The position numbers were made by a program, and so were the translations under genes. A stretch of DNA of 10,361 bases from CAKVLS01 sp045605365 (lineage in GTDB: Bacteria; Bacillota; Clostridia; Christensenellales; UBA1242): positions 1 to 10,361 of the forward strand of contig JAZUPV010000093.1 of the NCBI GenBank assembly GCA_045605365.1. The letters are read 5' to 3'. Below, in pieces: positions 5,310 to 10,361 of the stretch. Each line of letters starts with the position of its first letter. Within the stretch, counting starts at the first letter, position 1. The notes beneath the pieces are model-generated. The model searched no databases, was not told where the DNA came from, and saw only the letters and a list, made by a program, of their open reading frames with translations.

Positions 5310-8300
5310 ATGAAAAAAGTATTAACATCATTAAAGTTTATAGGAGCATACTTGCTGATAACACTAGTCACAGCTGTTGGCGTAGTGTTTTTCGTGCCGG
5401 TCAATGATACCAGCGCAAATATCGGCAATGGAAACTCTTCTAACATAAACCAAACAGTAACAGAAAGCAACTTTACTAAGATTGTCAACAATCTAATGCA
5501 GTTAAGAAACTTTTCTGTTGATGCTAAGGTTTCGCTACAGACAGAACAAGAAACTATCGACCTAAACTTGTTTGCTGGTCTTCATACTACAAGTGGCTTT
5601 GCTACAATCGCAGCCAATGGAGAACTTAGCCTAAACTATCAAGGCGATAATTATAACTTAAAACTAATATATGTAGACAACCAACTATACCTTAGCGCTA
5701 GTGACATTAGCGTACCGGTTTTGGATAGCAACTTTAAAGTAATCGGTCACAATACACAAGACCTTAAGTACACAATCAGTACAGACTCTTTAATACAAGC
5801 TATCAGCAAGGTGATGGGTCTACTAAATGTCAAAGTTGAAATGCCAGATATGTTTGAAAACTTTGATATGTCAATGATAGCTACCTTGCTAGAAGACTAT
5901 ACCGAAGAAGAAACAACCACTGGTTATGACATATCTATCGTTGTTATGGGCAAAAAGATAAACCTAACAACTGACAAAGACTTAAACGTACTAACAGTCA
6001 ACATACCTACCATTGATGCTGGTGATATAAAAATAAAAGCCGACTTAGAACTACAAACTTATCAACACGATATAGAGGTTAACCACCCACAAGACGCTGA
6101 TACTTATCAAGAATTAGAAAAAGTAACAAACCTTGTTGATTTTGCAAACCAACTACTACAAGACAAATATATGTCTCTTGATATTACTGTAGATTACGAA
6201 GGCAAACAATTATCAGCTTATACGCAAATCAATTTTAAAGATGGTTTGGTTGTTAGACTAACTAGCGACTCTTTAAAAGACCAACTAAATATACTATATG
6301 ACAACGGTCAGTTGTATCTACATTTTGGTTCTATCAAACTAAGTGCTAAATTAGAAGACTTTAACAACATATTAGATTATATCAAAACTGAACTACCACA
6401 AAAAATAAGCCAACTACAAATACAACAATTAGACACTCTTGTACAAACTCTAACAAATACAATAAACAGCTTGCAACAACCTGTTACAATGCCTACCCTA
6501 GGCATAAAAGAAGCTTTAGGTCTAGTAGGATTAATAAACGTTAGTGGCAACAGCCTACACTTATCTATCGGCGACATCAATGCAAAACTTATCATCAAAA
6601 ACAATATGATAAGAAGCATAATCGCCAACTACCAAGATATAGCAGTTGCAATATTTGTAGATTCTATCCAACCAGAAGATATTTATTTTGACAAAACTGG
6701 TTATACAAAACTAGAAGACATCACACCTACACTAGAAGCAATAGTTAATACTATCACCGCAAAAGGTATCAACGGCGACCTTAACTTAACTTTTGGTCAA
6801 ACTACATACACTGCCAATATCAAAGCAAACTATCTAGATGGCGACTTAAAGTTAAGCCTAAGCACAGTTGTACTAAACAAAGTTGTCAATATTGATATTC
6901 AAAACGACACACTATATATTCAAATTGACCAAACAAAAATCAAGATACCTTTTGACCAAGCACAAGACCTTATCGCAACATTAGGTTATATATTTGGTTT
7001 TGATGTGTCTTTCAATATGCCTAGCTTGCCAGAATTTAGTTTAGAAAATTTCTCTACTAAAGACTTTATAACAAGCCTTGTAGCAGATGGCTCTTCTCTA
7101 AGTATCCAAGGCAAAGACTATGCTCTAACACTAAATAACAAAAACGGCTACATCAACAAAGCAACTTGCCTAGTATCAGGTTTGGAGTTAGACTTTACTA
7201 CTCTAAAATGCGGCAACGTAGCAGTAGCTGACGTAGACGACAGCTCATACACACATTATCAAGACTTTATCACTTATATCGAAAATATCAAAAATATAAT
7301 TGCTAGCGAACAACTATCTTTTACACTAGATACTCAAGTACAATATCAATCAACTTTAGTTGACCTAATTATACTTGCAGACGTTAACGTAAAAGACCTA
7401 GCTATTGATATGACAATCTATGCTACTATTGACCAAGATTCTTATATCATCGCAGCAACTTATGTTGATGGTGAACTTTACCTAAACTACAAAGATTTAA
7501 GACTAAAAGCTAACAAAGATATATTTGACACACTAAACACAGTTATAAATAGTGTCCTACCAAAATATATCGATATGTCACAATTAACTGATATGTTAAG
7601 CAATTTCAAAGCACCTAGCATACCACAAGTTGACCTAAACACAGGACAAATCTTAGCCTTAATCGAACAATACTCAAATGTTTTGCGTAGATTTAGTTTT
7701 GAAGACCAAACTTTATCTATAGCATTAGACCTAAGAACAATAATTGATATCAATCAAATTATTTACTTGCAACTAAGTGCCAACGCTAACAATGTTACAT
7801 TAAATATCCAACCATTTGAATACAATCAATTAGCTATAGACTTTACACTACAAGCTAGCCCAAGCACAAAGGCTATTAGTACACCTTATAACAAAGATGT
7901 TTACAAAGACCTTAACAACTACCTAAGACTTATCAATGTTTTAGACAACACAATCGTATCTAACTACTTTGATTTAGGTTTGCAAGTTGTTGCAGGTGAT
8001 TACCAAATAGATGCAAACGCTATACTAGACTTAACAAAAGGTGTCAATATCGCCCTTGCCACTGAGAGCCTTGGCAGTGACCTTGACATTAAGTTTATGC
8101 AACAAAATGGCAACAAAGAAAATGTGTTCTTTATCACCTTTGGCAACTTAAAACTTAACTGCTCAGTATCACAACTTAACAAATTGTACGATTTCTTAAC
8201 ACTAACTATCTTGCCAGAAGTTGGCGGATTAGAAGTAAAAGAACTAGAGCCATTGCTTAACAAAATCGGCAAAGTAGTTGACGAACTAGACATTATCTTA

Positions 8301-10361
8301 GGCAAAGGCAAAACTACTCAACCAGTTGTTTCTCAAGCCGAGCCACAACAACAAGTTGACCTTACTCAATCTATAGACGAGTTTATCGAGATATTTAACT
8401 GTCTAACAGTTACTGACAAACAAATCACTTTTGTTTATGACAACTTTAGCATTGTTATCGACATCAAAAACGACCTGTTTGACAATATCAATATCTCAGC
8501 TCAAGACTTTACTCTAAATATCAAACTTAACAGCAATGTTTATGTAGACAACTTTAGCTTTGACACTACAGAGTATGTAGAGTTTGACAATATCTACACC
8601 AAACTTGATGCTTTAGTTTCTACTCTTATCACTAGACAAATTGCCGGCAACGTACAAGTACAAGTACTAAACGGAGATTATCTAGGCACATACACATTAG
8701 ACTATGTTTTAAGCTATGCTAACAACCAAGTATACTTTGACCTATCTACAACAATATTTGATCAATATGTTCATATTGTTTATCAAAACGGCACATTATA
8801 CTTAACCATCGACGAACTTAACCTAAAAGCAAGCTGGGACGAAAGATTTGCTATAACCGAATACATCAACAAACGTTTTGGCACAAACTTCACCTTCCCA
8901 AGTTTAAAACTAAATGACTTATTCAAACAAGACAACAAAAAACCTTTAGCTCTAGAAGATATCAACTTAGCAATCTTAACTAGCCTAAAGGCAACCGAAA
9001 ACAACCTACAACTTGTTGTAGACAATATCACTATTGACATCAACAACCAAGGTACAGTTGTAACAGATATACAAGTAACAGACGGCACAACTTTTGCTCT
9101 TGACTTTAATATAGACAAATATGGTAGCCAAGTAGAACTACTTAGCCCTACCGCATCAAACTACTGTCACTACACAACACTAACCAACTATATCGACGAA
9201 ATAGCAACACTTATGGACAGTAGCCGTGACGAAGCAACTGACCAATACTCAATCAAAGGTTCAGCTTATATTTACACAACAAACTTCAAAGGTGTACCAG
9301 AACTTGTAACTTACGAAGACGGTCACCAAGAATATAAAGATTATGTAAAAATCAGCCTTGACAACCTAAACCTTGACATTACTGAAAAACTTCTTGACCA
9401 ACTAGCTATCGACCTATCAGTAACTGGCAAAGGCAACCTTTACAAAAACTCTATCGGCGGATTAGACGCAGAGTTTGCTGCTTACTTTAATAGCAACAAC
9501 ACAAACGGCGGTCTATATCTAAACTACAACAAACTTAAAGCATATCTAGAAAAATCTGCCCTAGCAGACATTATCACTTCAGCAAAAGAACTTGTACCTA
9601 TGTTTATAGGTGGCGATCTTAATGCAATATTAGATATGATTAAGTTTAACCAAAACAATGATATCTATGTAGAACTAAGCAATATGCCTGACATTTCTAA
9701 AAATATCAATATTTTAGAAATGATCGAAACATATATCCCTATGCTTACTACTCTAAAACTAGATGCTAGCGGAGTATTAACTATAGGCATTGACCTAAGC
9801 AGTATTACAGATGTTATCAAAGAACCAATTTTACTAAAAATATACACCGACACCAACAACAACCTACACCTTGCTTGTGATGGATTGTTTATAGGTGGCG
9901 ACGCAACTAAAGGTTATCAAGGTATTAGCTTTGACTTAGTTGTAGATACTATAGATCCTTTTGTTGGCACTCCAAAAGACAACGCAACTTATATGGATCT
10001 ATCTCGTGCAGACGAGTTACTAAAGACTCTTACTAACACTCTAAGAGATAGAAAAGAATATCACCTAGAGTCTCAAGTAAACCTATCAATCGCAAGTATA
10101 CTTAACTGGTATATCGATGTTGTTGTAGACATCAAGATTATCGACAACAAACCAGTATTAGCAATAACCATCGGCGAAATACCTGCAGTAGTAGGTGTAG
10201 ACAATGATGTACCATATGAAACTGGCGATACAGAATCTGGCTCTGATAGAACACTTAATATTTATTACAAAGACAATTATGTTTACTTCTATCGTACAGA
10301 ATATGTAGACCAATACTTTGGCATCTCAAAACGTCGTTATGAAAAATGCTTAAAAGTAACT
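5310..10361 (+). CDS. giant repetitive extracytoplasmic protein, 3' end beyond the window
   Basis: An uninterrupted frame of 1684 codons that is still open at the window edge. The N-terminus (MKK, hydrophobic 10-29, then PVND) is a signal peptide or a single membrane anchor; there is no lipobox cysteine. The rest is predicted exported, rich in Asp, Asn, Leu, Ile and Thr, almost lacking Trp, with strand-like alternation. About eight degenerate repeats of roughly 190-250 residues are visible. Each starts with a helix-like YxxLxxYIxxL segment (near residues 46, 259, 461, 643, 860, 1084, 1279, 1553) and then a strand motif like Y-x-DG-x-LYL-x4-L-x-L. I do not recognise the family. The strand pattern with a ligand-like groove recalls LolA/LppX-type lipid carriers in a loose way only. 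AGGATAAGGA lies nine bases before ATG. It is the third gene of the operon, so it is likely to work with the preceding membrane protein at the cell surface. Confidence 0.9.
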   Translation, partial: MKKVLTSLKFIGAYLLITLVTAVGVVFFVPVNDTSANIGNGNSSNINQTVTESNFTKIVNNLMQLRNFSVDAKVSLQTEQETIDLNLFAGLHTTSGFATIAANGELSLNYQGDNYNLKLIYVDNQLYLSASDISVPVLDSNFKVIGHNTQDLKYTISTDSLIQAISKVMGLLNVKVEMPDMFENFDMSMIATLLEDYTEEETTTGYDISIVVMGKKINLTTDKDLNVLTVNIPTIDAGDIKIKADLELQTYQHDIEVNHPQDADTYQELEKVTNLVDFANQLLQDKYMSLDITVDYEGKQLSAYTQINFKDGLVVRLTSDSLKDQLNILYDNGQLYLHFGSIKLSAKLEDFNNILDYIKTELPQKISQLQIQQLDTLVQTLTNTINSLQQPVTMPTLGIKEALGLVGLINVSGNSLHLSIGDINAKLIIKNNMIRSIIANYQDIAVAIFVDSIQPEDIYFDKTGYTKLEDITPTLEAIVNTITAKGINGDLNLTFGQTTYTANIKANYLDGDLKLSLSTVVLNKVVNIDIQNDTLYIQIDQTKIKIPFDQAQDLIATLGYIFGFDVSFNMPSLPEFSLENFSTKDFITSLVADGSSLSIQGKDYALTLNNKNGYINKATCLVSGLELDFTTLKCGNVAVADVDDSSYTHYQDFITYIENIKNIIASEQLSFTLDTQVQYQSTLVDLIILADVNVKDLAIDMTIYATIDQDSYIIAATYVDGELYLNYKDLRLKANKDIFDTLNTVINSVLPKYIDMSQLTDMLSNFKAPSIPQVDLNTGQILALIEQYSNVLRRFSFEDQTLSIALDLRTIIDINQIIYLQLSANANNVTLNIQPFEYNQLAIDFTLQASPSTKAISTPYNKDVYKDLNNYLRLINVLDNTIVSNYFDLGLQVVAGDYQIDANAILDLTKGVNIALATESLGSDLDIKFMQQNGNKENVFFITFGNLKLNCSVSQLNKLYDFLTLTILPEVGGLEVKELEPLLNKIGKVVDELDIILGKGKTTQPVVSQAEPQQQVDLTQSIDEFIEIFNCLTVTDKQITFVYDNFSIVIDIKNDLFDNINISAQDFTLNIKLNSNVYVDNFSFDTTEYVEFDNIYTKLDALVSTLITRQIAGNVQVQVLNGDYLGTYTLDYVLSYANNQVYFDLSTTIFDQYVHIVYQNGTLYLTIDELNLKASWDERFAITEYINKRFGTNFTFPSLKLNDLFKQDNKKPLALEDINLAILTSLKATENNLQLVVDNITIDINNQGTVVTDIQVTDGTTFALDFNIDKYGSQVELLSPTASNYCHYTTLTNYIDEIATLMDSSRDEATDQYSIKGSAYIYTTNFKGVPELVTYEDGHQEYKDYVKISLDNLNLDITEKLLDQLAIDLSVTGKGNLYKNSIGGLDAEFAAYFNSNNTNGGLYLNYNKLKAYLEKSALADIITSAKELVPMFIGGDLNAILDMIKFNQNNDIYVELSNMPDISKNINILEMIETYIPMLTTLKLDASGVLTIGIDLSSITDVIKEPILLKIYTDTNNNLHLACDGLFIGGDATKGYQGISFDLVVDTIDPFVGTPKDNATYMDLSRADELLKTLTNTLRDRKEYHLESQVNLSIASILNWYIDVVVDIKIIDNKPVLAITIGEIPAVVGVDNDVPYETGDTESGSDRTLNIYYKDNYVYFYRTEYVDQYFGISKRRYEKCLKVT
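5670..10316 (+). repeat. tandem degenerate protein repeats inside the giant ORF
   Basis: The strand motif recurs at residues 121 (YVDNQLYL), 330 (YDNGQLYL), 532 (NDTLYIQI), 718 (YVDGELYLNYKDLRLK), about 936 (KENVFFITFGNLKL), 1158 (YQNGTLYLTIDELNLK), 1399 (NGGLYLNYNKLKAY) and 1652 (YYKDNYVYFY). Spacings are about 209, 202, 186, 218, 222, 241 and 253 residues. The helical linkers keep the same order and similar spacing. The repeats are too diverged to be seen at DNA level, so duplication is old or selected to diverge. Confidence 0.7.

Noticed and set aside
5306..9862. Minus-strand open frames across the giant plus-strand gene (for example 6377-6628, 7487-7753, 8000-8311, 8783-9118, 9665-9862)
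   Set aside because: They are short antisense frames against one uninterrupted 1684-codon frame with a signal sequence and repeats; no ribosome-binding sites or family motifs.
1..10361. TGA read as tryptophan (code 4)
   Set aside because: No in-frame TGA is needed in any gene, and tryptophans checked use TGG. The stops seen are TAA and TAG, so the window gives no evidence either way.

Overview
The window is AT-rich bacterial DNA with Shine-Dalgarno sites, consensus sigma-A type promoters and U-tailed intrinsic terminators. A short (407-residue) glucose-6-phosphate isomerase, a zinc-ribbon/DUF805 membrane protein and no sign of outer-membrane genes suggest a low-GC Gram-positive-type lineage (Bacillota or a relative, possibly an uncultured gut lineage). 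That placement is inference. All visible stops are TAA or TAG, so the window does not tell code 11 from code 4.

Left part (1-2910, minus strand): three separately transcribed genes, read right to left. They are a zinc-ribbon/DUF805 membrane protein (2290-2760), pgi (875-2098) and a two-helix membrane protein of unknown function (81-722). Each has its own recognisable promoter and its own hairpin-plus-U terminator. A perfect 10+1+10 dyad lies upstream of the pgi promoter.

Middle (2761-3371): a 611-base gap with no convincing gene. It carries the divergent minus promoter of the DUF805 gene, a cluster of inverted repeats with mutually exclusive pairings (2939-3120), three copies of GTCACAAA, two terminator-like hairpins with no plus-strand gene before them, and finally a strong promoter (TTGACT-17-TATAAT).

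Right part (3372 to the window edge, plus strand): a tight three-gene operon driven by that promoter. Gene 1 (3372-4124) has the layout of a REP-associated (RAYT/IS200-like, Y1) transposase, but the HUH histidines and the catalytic tyrosine appear replaced while the C-terminal helix-turn-helix-like segment remains. It looks like a domesticated DNA-binding protein. Gene 2 (4111-5292) overlaps it by 14 bases and encodes a single-pass membrane protein with a strongly basic cytoplasmic tail and an extracytoplasmic domain. Gene 3 (5310 to past 10361) begins 17 bases later and encodes a giant membrane-anchored or secreted protein of at least 1684 residues, built from about eight degenerate repeats of roughly 190-250 residues. 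I do not recognise genes 2 and 3 as any characterised system.

The most interesting proposal is that this operon is an undescribed surface system, with a dead transposase-derived DNA-binding protein co-expressed with two extracytoplasmic proteins and palindrome-rich DNA just upstream as a possible target. The family resemblance and repeat structure are read from the sequence; the functional link is inference.
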